Source: Marvinbryantia sp. (GTDB taxonomy: Bacteria > Bacillota > Clostridia > Lachnospirales > Lachnospiraceae). Taken from it: 7,092 nucleotides of DNA. This document shows, piece after piece, positions 1-6,534 of this stretch (positions are counted from its first letter, which is position 1; each line of letters opens with the position of its first letter). Where the stretch lies: assembly GCA_016297895.1 (NCBI GenBank), contig JAEDFS010000074.1, positions 1 to 7,092 of the forward strand, read 5' to 3'. The notes beneath the pieces were generated by a model, which saw only the letters and a list, made by a program, of their open reading frames with translations, did no database searches and was not told the DNA's origin. A program made the position numbers and the translations under genes.

Positions 1-412
1 GCACCAGATGTTCCTTTCCCACGGCATCACGAAGCTTTTTCAGATTTTCCCAGTTCAGCTTTCCGTCACGGAAAACGAAGCTGGTTACGATCACATGGGA
101 TGCCCCGGCTTCCAGCCAGAACGCCGCATTGTCGTCCCGGATGCTGCCTCCCACCTGAAGTCCTTTTGGATAAGCTTTCAGAGCCTTCAAAGCCTGGGCT
201 TTTGTATCCTCATAATACTCTGAAGTCTCCGGATTCAGAAGAATGATATGACCTCCCCGGATGCCGTCTTTTTTATATAACCTGGCGTAAAAAGCAGCAT
301 CCTGTTCTGACACAAAGTTTTCATGTGCTTCATTTCCCTGATCTTTGAGAGACCCCCCGACGATCTGTTTTACTTTTCCGTTATGGATATCGATACATGG
401 ACGAAAACGCAT
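1..412 (-). CDS. hisA: Eukaryotic-type HisA (ProFAR isomerase), N-terminal 137 residues; runs off the window
   Basis: This gene should encode 1-(5-phosphoribosyl)-5-[(5-phosphoribosylamino)methylideneamino]imidazole-4-carboxamide isomerase, the cytoplasmic Amadori-type isomerase of histidine biosynthesis. The frame is open from an ATG at 412 to the window edge, giving 137 of an expected ~250-260 codons; the C-terminal half of the (beta/alpha)8 barrel is outside. The N-terminus CIDIHNGKVKQIVGG (residues 6-20) closely matches, from memory, yeast HIS6 (CIDLHNGEVKQIVGG) rather than the usual bacterial AIDLxxGxxVRL. Asp8 is the expected catalytic base of strand 1. LQVGGSIRDDNAAFWLEAGA (85-104) and SHVIVTSFVF (105-114) also follow the HIS6-like pattern. 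An AAGGAGG ribosome site (426-420) lies 7 bases before the ATG and overlaps the TAA of the upstream gene, so the two are probably cotranscribed. Family assignment is firm; the substrate is inferred from the family. The second catalytic Asp cannot be seen. Confidence 0.9.
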   Translation of the reverse strand, partial: MRFRPCIDIHNGKVKQIVGGSLKDQGNEAHENFVSEQDAAFYARLYKKDGIRGGHIILLNPETSEYYEDTKAQALKALKAYPKGLQVGGSIRDDNAAFWLEAGASHVIVTSFVFRDGKLNWENLKKLRDAVGKEHLV

Positions 413-424
413 CCTGCTGCCTCC

Positions 425-727
425 TTATAATTTCATTCCCTGATGGGTAATATATTTGATCCCGAGAAAAGATTTCAGTCCGAAGATCACTTTATCCTCA
501 TATTCCAGCCGATAGGGCGGAAGAAGGACTTCTCCCAGTTCGGTCTCATGAGATCTGAAATGCTTCTTTTCCTTAAATGCCCGGGCCATTTTCTCATTTA
601 AAAACCGCACATGAAGCTCCGTCACCTCAAAATCGGAATTGTTGCTGGTGACTACTTCCACTGCGATCACTTTTTTCCCTTTTTTCTTCATATAGGCTTC
701 CAGAGCCTGTTCATATACAAATTCCAT
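425..727 (-). CDS. Conserved-looking small protein of unknown function, 100 aa
   Basis: I do not recognise this gene. The protein is 100 residues, cytoplasmic in appearance (no signal peptide or membrane segment), rich in Lys and Glu, and contains no cysteine. It opens with a likely helix (residues 1-18), then strand-like segments VIAVEVV (21-27) and ELHVRFL, a basic helix around EKMARAFKEKKHF, and a beta-rich C-terminus (GEVLLPPYRLEYEDKVIF and GIKYITHQGMKL). The layout vaguely recalls small HesB/IscA-fold proteins, but the metal-binding cysteines of that family are absent, so this is only a guess. The frame is open further upstream to an ATG at 865 inside traX. The ATG at 727 is chosen because AAGAGG (739-734) sits 6 bases before it and the extension would overlap traX by 79 bases. 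It lies 59 bases after traX, and its stop overlaps the ribosome site of hisA, which indicates one transcript. Confidence 0.75.
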   Translation of the reverse strand: MEFVYEQALEAYMKKKGKKVIAVEVVTSNNSDFEVTELHVRFLNEKMARAFKEKKHFRSHETELGEVLLPPYRLEYEDKVIFGLKSFLGIKYITHQGMKL

Positions 728-786
728 ATTTTTCCTCTTCCAATTTCTTTTCTCCCCGCCTGAAGCATGGGAGATTTTCCTGCAAA

Positions 787-1548
787 TTACGAAATGGCTG
801 CTCTTACCGCCGTCAGGATCATCAGGTGCACCGGATAAAACCAGTAGAAAAACCACTTTGCCCATTTTCCCCGGTGCTTTTTCTTCTCTTTCTCATAACA
901 GTAAAGGATCAGAACCCCCGCCAGCAGCGCAGCCGTCATCCCGCCTGCCGCATTCAAAAGTCCCGTCATCCACGCTCCTTCAAAAGCACCTGAGACAAAA
1001 CAATCTGCGCCCAGAAGTAATGCATCCAGAAGGAATACGGTCTTCTGTCTCTCTGCACTTCCCTCTGCCCAGATAAAGAGGATCGTAAACACCGGTGCCA
1101 GAAATCCCCAGTCGCAGAATCCACCGGCACAAAGAAGCAGGAAAATCAGTATCGCTTTTGTCTGTCCATCCGTGGCCGCAGAAATCACATGGATCAGGCA
1201 GAAGCAAATCAGCAGGGTAAACAGCACATTGCAGCTTCCCGGCTGAAAATCCGTGTCTTTCTCAAAAGCCAGACGGTAGGGAATCTCCGAGAGGAAGGCA
1301 AAGATCAGAAGACGTTCCCCATACTTTTTTACCGAATGGGTATACCGATACCCCTCCACCAGAAAAAAACACATGATCAATATGGTCAGATATCCGATAT
1401 CGGTAAAAACCAGATATTCTATTGTACTTTCTCTAAAAAAAAGATTGGCGATATGATTCAGCAGCATGGCAAAAACAGCAATATACTTGATCGCATCTCT
1501 GCTTAATTCCGTGCTCCGTCCTGTTTTTCTGCTTTTCCTTTCGGTCAC
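787..1548 (-). CDS. TraX-family integral membrane protein (chromosomal)
   Basis: A 253-residue polytopic membrane protein of the TraX family (Pfam PF05857). On the F plasmid TraX acetylates the N-terminus of pilin; chromosomal Firmicute relatives have no settled role and are thought to be membrane acyltransferase-like. Family marks visible here are LSRDAIKYIAVFAMLLNHIA (15-34), with His32 in the first membrane segment; FFLVEGYRYTHSVKKYGERL (61-80); the following FLSEIPYRLAF (85-95); and the C-terminal FFYWFYPVHL (233-242). Roughly seven to eight hydrophobic segments are present, with a basic loop KEKKKHRGKWAKW (220-232) before the last. The start is GTG at 1548, with GGAGG (1559-1555) 6 bases upstream; the ATG two bases earlier is followed directly by TGA and cannot be used. 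No pilin or conjugation gene is nearby, so pilin acetylation is not implied. It heads a short cluster with the 100-residue protein and hisA. Confidence 0.88.
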   Translation of the reverse strand: MTERKSRKTGRSTELSRDAIKYIAVFAMLLNHIANLFFRESTIEYLVFTDIGYLTILIMCFFLVEGYRYTHSVKKYGERLLIFAFLSEIPYRLAFEKDTDFQPGSCNVLFTLLICFCLIHVISAATDGQTKAILIFLLLCAGGFCDWGFLAPVFTILFIWAEGSAERQKTVFLLDALLLGADCFVSGAFEGAWMTGLLNAAGGMTAALLAGVLILYCYEKEKKKHRGKWAKWFFYWFYPVHLMILTAVRAAIS

Positions 1549-1554
1549 ATCTTT

Positions 1555-1559
1555 CCTCC
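1555..1559 (-). promoter_or_regulatory. Ribosome binding site fixing the GTG start of traX
   Basis: GGAGG on the minus strand lies 6 bases before GTG at 1548. It decides the start, because the neighbouring ATG at 1550 reads ATG-TGA. Confidence 0.8.
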
Positions 1560-1596
1560 ATCATTCAAGAATGCCACCGGCATTTTCCTCTGTCAT

Positions 1597-1624
1597 GAAA
1601 AAGAGCCGCAAGCGGCTCTTTTTC
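1597..1624 (-). terminator. Rho-independent terminator of the nup-type operon
   Basis: A perfect inverted repeat: 13-base arms 1597-1609 and 1612-1624, GC-rich core GAGCCGC/GCGGCTC, flanked by A5 and T5 runs. On the minus strand the RNA reads a GC stem followed by UUUUUC. The TAG stop of the last permease gene (1626-1624) shares its final base with the hairpin, so transcription would end directly after translation. The symmetric A/T flanks mean it could also work on the plus strand, though no plus-strand gene approaches it. Confidence 0.93.
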
Positions 1625-2604
1625 TATCGTTCTTCCCGGAAATAGGGAACTCCCAACCCCGCAGGCGGCTGGTTTTCCTTTTTCTTACGGAAGCTGGTGA
1701 TGACCAGCACAATAATGGTTACCACATAAGGCAGTGCCTTGAACACTTCCTGCATGCTTCTTCCCAGCCCCGGAATGTACAGATACAGAATATACAATGC
1801 TCCGAAGAGGATCGCGCCCCAGATGGCATTTAATGGTTTCCACATGGCAAAAATTACCAGTGCAACTGCCAGCCAGCCTCTGTCCCCAAATCCGTTGTCG
1901 GTCCAGGTGCCTCCGGAATATTCCATGACAAAATAAAGTCCTCCAAGGCCTGCGATTCCCGCACCGATACAGGTTGCCAGATATTTGTATTTTGTCACAT
2001 TGATTCCTGCCGCATCCGCAGTACCGGGGTTTTCTCCCACAGCCCGCAGATTCAGTCCGTTTCTGGTTCGGAACAGGAAGAGAGACATCAGAACCGCCAT
2101 CACGATCGCCGCATAGGTCAGAAATCCGTAGCTGAAGAACACTCCGCCCAATACAGGGATTTTCGAAAGAACCGGAATCTTTGCCTGATAGGCACTGGCT
2201 GTGGCGGCAACGGAGATCTGTCCCACTCCGCCTGCCAGCTTGGAGATAGAACCGCCGAAAAAGTTGCCGAATCCCGTTCCGAAGATGGTCAGTGCCAGTC
2301 CGGTCACGTTTTGATTTGCACGCAGCGTAATGGTCAGGACACTGTATATAAATCCACCCAGTACGGCGCAGGCAAACGCACAGAGTAAAGAGATCAGCAT
2401 TCCTGCCAGCGGATTTGGATCTGCCGTACTCTTTTCATAGAAAAAAGCACCCATCAGTCCGGATATACCGCCCATATACATGATTCCCGGAATTCCCAGA
2501 TTCAGGTTTCCGGATTTTTCCGTTAAGATCTCGCCCAGAGCACCAAAGAGGATTCCCATGCCCTGAACAATCGCTTTCTGAATAAAAATAATAAGTACGC
2601 TCAC
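1624..2604 (-). CDS. nupQ: Nucleoside-type ABC transporter, second permease (NupQ-like)
   Basis: A 326-residue inner permease of the BMP/nucleoside ABC importer, BPD_transp_2 family (PF02653), which in Bacillus subtilis NupNOPQ brings in guanosine and related nucleosides. It pairs with the permease encoded just upstream to form the channel. Family marks: EKSGNLNLGIPGIMYMGG (29-46), LRANQNVTGLAL (94-105) and the cytoplasmic coupling loop LRAVGENPGTADAAGINV (186-203), which contacts the ATPase. About eight to nine hydrophobic segments follow from residue 4 to about 305, then a basic tail FRKKKENQ. The start is GTG at 2604, 8 bases after AGGAGG (2618-2613), which overlaps the TAG of the previous gene. 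The gap is only 12 bases, so coupling is likely. It ends directly at a strong terminator. The family is certain; guanosine specificity is inferred, and the symbol is by analogy. Confidence 0.92.
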   Translation of the reverse strand: MSVLIIFIQKAIVQGMGILFGALGEILTEKSGNLNLGIPGIMYMGGISGLMGAFFYEKSTADPNPLAGMLISLLCAFACAVLGGFIYSVLTITLRANQNVTGLALTIFGTGFGNFFGGSISKLAGGVGQISVAATASAYQAKIPVLSKIPVLGGVFFSYGFLTYAAIVMAVLMSLFLFRTRNGLNLRAVGENPGTADAAGINVTKYKYLATCIGAGIAGLGGLYFVMEYSGGTWTDNGFGDRGWLAVALVIFAMWKPLNAIWGAILFGALYILYLYIPGLGRSMQEVFKALPYVVTIIVLVITSFRKKKENQPPAGLGVPYFREER

Positions 2605-2611
2605 TGCACGA

Positions 2612-2618
2612 CCCTCCT
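2612..2618 (-). promoter_or_regulatory. Ribosome binding site of nupQ, overlapping the nupP stop codon
   Basis: AGGAGGG on the minus strand overlaps the TAG (2619-2617) of the upstream permease gene and stands 8 bases before the GTG start at 2604. The layout TAGGAGGG suggests terminating ribosomes hand over to the next gene. Confidence 0.8.
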
Positions 2619-3693
2619 ATTTATGATTCCTTTCCACTTTATAATTGATAAAAAATTCCGCTCCGATGATGAAGAACAAAATGATCCCCAGAAGTACATC
2701 CGAAGCATTCTCATTCAGTCCGTACTGGGAAGCGATCTGAATGGCTCCTTTTTCCATAAATACGATTCCGAATGCCACAAGCGCCATGACAAAGGTATTG
2801 AATCTGGACAGCCATGCCACAATAATCGCCGTAAATCCCCGTCCTCCAGCCGTAGAGGTAGAGATCGTATGGCCCGATCCGCTGACAATGATAAATCCGG
2901 CCACACCGCAAATAGCACCGGAGATCGCCATGGTACGCATCAGTACCTTTCGCACATTGATTCCCGCATAGCGTGCAGTCCGTTCACTTTCTCCCACCAC
3001 TGCCACTTCATATCCGTGTTTGCTGTATTTCAGATAAATGAACATCACCACGGTAAGCACTGCCACGATCACGATATTCCAGAAGTAATCATTGCCAAAC
3101 GCCTCCGGAAGCCACCCGGCTCTCGTCTGCTGATTGATGATTCCCACGGTATTGGAACCCTTGGGATTTTCCCAGAATACGATACAGAAAGTCACCACCT
3201 GCATGGCAACATAGTTTAACATCAGGGTAAACAAGGTCTCATTGGTCTTCCACTTTGCTTTAAAGGCCGTGGGAATCAGGCCCCACACCATGCCGCCCGC
3301 TGCGCTTCCCGCCAGCATCAGAAGGATCAGCACCACATTGGGAACCTTCGTGTTCAGGTTAATCATCAGTGCTGAAGAGACCAGACCGCCAACCAGAATC
3401 TGGCCTTCTGCACCGATATTCCAGAATCTCATCTTAAATGCAGGAGCAAGTCCTACCGCAATACAGAGCAGGATCAGAAGATCCCGGATGGTGATCCAGA
3501 TCCTTCGTTTGCTTCCCAGAGCACCGTCAAAGATTGCTTTATAGATATCAATGGGATTCATCCTTACCAGCAGGAAGATCACTCCCGCACATGCCACCAG
3601 GGCCAGGAGAAGTGCTGTCGCATAAATCAGAACAGACTTGCCGATGCTGATGGATTCCCGCTTGGACATCCGTAAAAATGGTTCCTTATTCAT
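2617..3693 (-). CDS. nupP: Nucleoside-type ABC transporter, first permease (NupP-like)
   Basis: A 358-residue membrane permease of the BPD_transp_2 family (PF02653), partner of the permease encoded next. Visible family features are a Lys/Arg-rich cytoplasmic N-terminus, a first membrane helix at about 20-43, the MRFWNIGAEGQILVGG segment (88-103, usually FNIGAEGQ), KTNETLFTLMLNYVA (149-163), and the coupling loop AVVGESERTARYAGINV (231-247). TAGGRGFTAIIVAWLSRFN (281-299) follows, and a final helix lies at about 331-350. The frame is open to an upstream ATG at 3714, but that has no ribosome site. The ATG at 3693 has AGGAGG (3707-3702) 8 bases before it and is chosen. Its first 8 bases overlap the end of the ATPase gene (ATGAATAA), a typical coupled overlap that keeps the two subunits in step. 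Length and motifs are normal for the family; the exact nucleoside is not shown by the sequence. Confidence 0.92.
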   Translation of the reverse strand: MNKEPFLRMSKRESISIGKSVLIYATALLLALVACAGVIFLLVRMNPIDIYKAIFDGALGSKRRIWITIRDLLILLCIAVGLAPAFKMRFWNIGAEGQILVGGLVSSALMINLNTKVPNVVLILLMLAGSAAGGMVWGLIPTAFKAKWKTNETLFTLMLNYVAMQVVTFCIVFWENPKGSNTVGIINQQTRAGWLPEAFGNDYFWNIVIVAVLTVVMFIYLKYSKHGYEVAVVGESERTARYAGINVRKVLMRTMAISGAICGVAGFIIVSGSGHTISTSTAGGRGFTAIIVAWLSRFNTFVMALVAFGIVFMEKGAIQIASQYGLNENASDVLLGIILFFIIGAEFFINYKVERNHK

Positions 3694-5224
3694 GGTCTTC
3701 TCCTCCTCTCTCATGCTTCGTCATCAGAACACCCAGTTCCTCTTTTTTCGCTGTCCGTCCATCCACAATGCCGGTGATCTTTCCTCCGCAGAGAACGGCG
3801 ATCCGGTCACACAGATCCATCAGTACATCCAGATCTTCGATGACGCAGACCACTGCGATTCCCTTCTTTTTCTGTTCGTTGAGAAGATGGTAAATAGTAT
3901 GGGAAGAATTGATATCGATTCCCCTGGTGGGATAAGCCACCATCAGGACCTTCGGTTTCTGGGCAATCTCCCTTCCTACCAGCACCTTCTGTACATTTCC
4001 GCCGGACATTCTGCCCACAGGAGCGGAAATACTGGGCGTCACAATCTCCAGCTGATTTTTGATCTTCGCAGCCAGCTTTCCGGGAGTCTTTCTGTCCAGA
4101 AACTCTGATTTTCCCCGACGATAGCTGCGAAGCATCATGTTATCCGTCATATCCATGGAACTGACAAGTCCCATTCCCAGACGGTCCTCCGGTACAAACG
4201 CCAGTCTGACTCCCAGCTCCCGGATCGCCGCCACATCCAGATTCTCCAGCTTCTGTTCGCCGCCCTCTTCCGGGTAAAAAGTAATGGATCCCTCACTGAC
4301 CGGCTGCAGCCCTGCTATGGCTTCCAGAAGCTCCTTCTGTCCGCTTCCCGCGATTCCCGCAATTCCCAGAATCTCTCCTCCATAGATGTTCAGCGATGCT
4401 CGATCCAGAGATTTGATGCCGTCTTTTGTGGTACAGGTCACGTCTTTCAGTTCCAGACGCTTTTTCGGATCCACCGGTGCCGGACGCTCGATATTCAGAT
4501 TGACTCTGGCTCCTACCATCATTTCTGTCAGAGACTGTACCGTTGCCTCTGAAGTATTGACCGTATCGATATACTGTCCTTTTCTCAGAATCGATACCCG
4601 GTCAGACACTGCCAGCACTTCATGGAGCTTATGGGTGATAAGAATGATGGAACATCCGTCTTTTTTCATATTCCGAAGGACTTCAAACAGTCGGTCCGCC
4701 TCCTGGGGTGTCAGAACTGCCGTGGGCTCATCCAGAATCAGGATCCTTGCTCCCCGATACAGCATTTTTACGATCTCCACCGTCTGCTTCTGAGATACGG
4801 ACATTTTATAGATCTTCTGTCTGGGATCCAGATCAAACCCGTATTTTTTCGTCAGCTCCCCGATCTCGGCGATCACCTGCTTCATATTCAGGAGCTGCTT
4901 TCCGGGAAGTCCCAGGATGATATTCTCTGCAGCAGTCAGAATATCCACCAGTTTAAAATGCTGATGCACCATACCGATTCCCAGATCAAAGGAATCTTTG
5001 GGCGAACGGATCTTCACCTCTTTTCCGTCTACCGAGATCCTCCCCTCTTCCGGATAATAAATTCCGGAAATCATGTTGACCAGTGTGGTCTTTCCACTTC
5101 CGTTTTCTCCCAGCACACAAAGGATCTCCCCCTTTTTCACCGTAAGATTCACTTTGTCGTTGGCCACCACACTGCCAAAACGCTTTGTAATATTCTCCAA
5201 TTGTATTGCATAACTCTGCTCCAT
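3686..5224 (-). CDS. nupO: Nucleoside-type ABC transporter, two-domain ATPase (NupO-like)
   Basis: A 512-residue cytoplasmic ATPase with two fused nucleotide-binding domains that energises the importer. Domain 1: aromatic A-loop F16, Walker A GENGSGKTT (39-47), Q-loop Q88, signature MSVSQKQ (141-147), Walker B ILILDEPTAV (161-170), H-loop H198. Domain 2 starts near 255: degenerate Walker A GIAGSGQK (290-297, Gln in place of the catalytic Lys), intact signature MSGGN (406-410), and altered Walker B VLMVAYPTRGID (426-437), where Asp-Glu is Ala-Tyr and the usual H-loop His is Glu. Degeneration of domain 2 is common in the BMP-linked subfamily; the Ser at position 4 of the domain 1 signature is less usual. 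The start ATG at 5224 has AAGGAG (5237-5232) 7 bases upstream. The gene follows the binding-protein gene after a 98-base gap carrying a terminator-like hairpin, and overlaps nupP by 8 bases. The symbol is by analogy with B. subtilis. Confidence 0.94.
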   Translation of the reverse strand: MEQSYAIQLENITKRFGSVVANDKVNLTVKKGEILCVLGENGSGKTTLVNMISGIYYPEEGRISVDGKEVKIRSPKDSFDLGIGMVHQHFKLVDILTAAENIILGLPGKQLLNMKQVIAEIGELTKKYGFDLDPRQKIYKMSVSQKQTVEIVKMLYRGARILILDEPTAVLTPQEADRLFEVLRNMKKDGCSIILITHKLHEVLAVSDRVSILRKGQYIDTVNTSEATVQSLTEMMVGARVNLNIERPAPVDPKKRLELKDVTCTTKDGIKSLDRASLNIYGGEILGIAGIAGSGQKELLEAIAGLQPVSEGSITFYPEEGGEQKLENLDVAAIRELGVRLAFVPEDRLGMGLVSSMDMTDNMMLRSYRRGKSEFLDRKTPGKLAAKIKNQLEIVTPSISAPVGRMSGGNVQKVLVGREIAQKPKVLMVAYPTRGIDINSSHTIYHLLNEQKKKGIAVVCVIEDLDVLMDLCDRIAVLCGGKITGIVDGRTAKKEELGVLMTKHERGGEDHE

Positions 5225-5246
5225 GTAAGTACTCCTTCTTCCAGGG

Positions 5247-5288
5247 AAAAAGAAAGTGCTGAAAACAGCTTCCCATTCCCAGCACCTT
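5247..5288 (-). terminator. Intercistronic hairpin, probable partial terminator between binding protein and ATPase genes
   Basis: On the minus strand AAGGTGCTG (5288-5280) pairs with CAGCACTTT (5261-5253), nine pairs including one G-U, around an 18-base loop, followed by a T-rich run TTTCTTTTT (5255-5247). It lies 34 bases after the binding-protein stop and just before the ATPase ribosome site. No promoter is evident in the gap, so the ATPase and permeases depend on read-through. Such hairpins are known to raise the amount of binding protein over membrane parts. The long loop makes efficiency uncertain. Confidence 0.65.
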
Positions 5289-5322
5289 CCAGCTTGTCCA
5301 TATTTGTATTCAGATAAAGGTT

Positions 5323-6504
5323 TTACTCAATCACAGATGTGATTCCATCTATTGCCAGGTCAAATGCCGGTGCAGAACCGAACTCTGACTCATGGAAATA
5401 TCCGTCTGAGACGTACTCAATTCCATTCTTCTCATAAGTATCAACCGTCTCACCGCCAACAGTAAATGTAGATGTATCAAATACCTTGATGGAACCGTCC
5501 ATAATACCTGCTTCTACTTCTGCAACCTTCTCAGCAGTTCCTTCTGCAACGGCTGCTTCATTCAGCTCAGTGATCTTGTCAGCGCCGTCTGCATAACCCT
5601 TGCACCAGTCTGTGTCGATGGCTGTACCGTCAATGATACTCTGTACTGCGTAGGTGTAGTAGGGTCCCCAGTTGATGGATGCTGAGGTCAGTGCCTGTGT
5701 AGGAGCTGTCTCGATCATGGAGATGTTGTATCCTACGACGGGAACACCTGCTGCTTCACATGCAGTAGGAGCACCTGTCGTATCTGCATGCTGGCTGATC
5801 AGTACACAGCCGTCTGCGATCAGTGCTTCTGCACATTCTTTTTCCAGGTCAAAGCTTGCCCAGCTGTTGGTATATTTTACTTCCATGGTCACATTGGGGC
5901 ATACACTCTTTGCTCCAAGATAAAATGCGGTATAGCCGGAAATTACCTCAGCGTAAGGGTACGCACCTACATAGCCCATTTTCAGCTGATCTTCGGTTAT
6001 GGTTCCGTTTTCTACCATTTCATTCAGCTTCATACCTGCCACAACTCCGGATACATATCTGGATTCATAGACAGAAGTGAAGTAATTATGCATATTTTCC
6101 AGTCCGCTGGAGGCTGCCTGAAAACCGGTTGCATGACAGAACTGTACATCCGGATATTCTGCTGCTGCTTCCATCAGATAAGATTCATGACCAAAGCTGT
6201 TTGCGAAAACGATCTGACATCCCTGATCTGCAAGGTCAAATGCTGCATCCGCACATCCCTCGTCTTCACCGATCAGAGTCTTCTCGATCACCTGACTGTC
6301 TTCCAGTCCGAGAGCTGCCTGCATTTCATCAATACCGGCCATATGAGCTGCGGTATAACCTTCATTCTCATCTCCGATGTAGATTACGCCGACCTTCACA
6401 TCCTCTTTTGCTACACCTTCTGCACTGGCTGTACATACTGCCAGAGATGCTGTCATTACGGCAGCTGCTGTTAACGCAAGTACCTTTTTCATCTTCATCT
6501 TCAT
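5323..6504 (-). CDS. BMP-family (PnrA-like) substrate-binding protein of the ABC importer
   Basis: A 393-residue exported solute-binding protein of the Bmp family (PF02608), whose studied members (PnrA, BmpA/NupN) bind purine nucleosides outside the membrane. The mature part starts VKVGVIYIGDENEGYTAAHM (36-55). It carries the family segments YFTSVYESRYVSGVVAGM (141-158), GYVGAYPYAEVISGYTAFYL (178-197), LISQHADTTG (235-244), VVGYN (256-260) and INWGPYYTYAV (277-287). Three in-frame ATGs (6504, 6498, 6492) begin it; 6504 is chosen because AGGAGG (6515-6510) is 5 bases upstream. The signal peptide MKMKMKKVLALTAAAVMTAS leads to LAVCTASAEG: Cys24 has Val at -1, a poor lipobox, whereas ASA-EG (cut after residue 28) fits signal peptidase I. 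The mature protein also has eight cysteines, many for an exported protein. It is the first gene of the operon, directly behind a strong promoter. Nucleoside binding is inferred from the family. Confidence 0.92.
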   Translation of the reverse strand: MKMKMKKVLALTAAAVMTASLAVCTASAEGVAKEDVKVGVIYIGDENEGYTAAHMAGIDEMQAALGLEDSQVIEKTLIGEDEGCADAAFDLADQGCQIVFANSFGHESYLMEAAAEYPDVQFCHATGFQAASSGLENMHNYFTSVYESRYVSGVVAGMKLNEMVENGTITEDQLKMGYVGAYPYAEVISGYTAFYLGAKSVCPNVTMEVKYTNSWASFDLEKECAEALIADGCVLISQHADTTGAPTACEAAGVPVVGYNISMIETAPTQALTSASINWGPYYTYAVQSIIDGTAIDTDWCKGYADGADKITELNEAAVAEGTAEKVAEVEAGIMDGSIKVFDTSTFTVGGETVDTYEKNGIEYVSDGYFHESEFGSAPAFDLAIDGITSVIE

Positions 6505-6509
6505 CTTTC

Positions 6510-6515
6510 CCTCCT
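6510..6515 (-). promoter_or_regulatory. Ribosome binding site fixing the start of the BMP protein
   Basis: AGGAGG on the minus strand lies 5 bases before ATG 6504 and 11 before the second in-frame ATG at 6498. The frame is open up to a TTG at 6537, but that codon has no ribosome site and lies close to the predicted transcript start. Confidence 0.8.
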
Positions 6516-6519
6516 GCTG

Positions 6520-6533
6520 ACGGTATTCTCCGT
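6520..6533. promoter_or_regulatory. Small inverted repeat in the operon leader, possible operator or mRNA hairpin
   Basis: ACGG-N6-CCGT lies between the predicted transcript start and the ribosome site of the binding-protein gene. Four-base arms can occur by chance, so this is a weak candidate. No purine box or riboswitch fold is visible; the leader is only about 45 bases. Confidence 0.25.
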
Positions 6534-6534
6534 A

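Noticed and set aside
751..774. 6-base hairpin (TCTCCC/GGGAGA) between traX and the next gene
   Set aside because: Too short, with a 12-base loop and no T-run after it on the minus strand; not a terminator.
728..865. Upstream extension of the 100-residue protein to an ATG at 865
   Set aside because: It would overlap traX by 79 bases, and the ATG at 727 has its own ribosome site.
2623..3219. 198-codon His/Ser-rich open frame on the plus strand opposite permease P
   Set aside because: Antisense composition artefact; no promoter or ribosome site.
3694..3714. Longer start for permease P at ATG 3714
   Set aside because: No ribosome site precedes it, while AGGAGG stands 8 bases before ATG 3693.
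4622..5317. 231-codon open frame on the plus strand opposite the ATPase gene
   Set aside because: Lies antisense to strongly conserved ABC motifs and its product resembles no family; a shadow.
5788..6474. 228-codon open frame on the plus strand opposite the BMP gene
   Set aside because: Cys/His/Phe-rich product typical of an antisense shadow of a well-supported gene; no ribosome site or family match.
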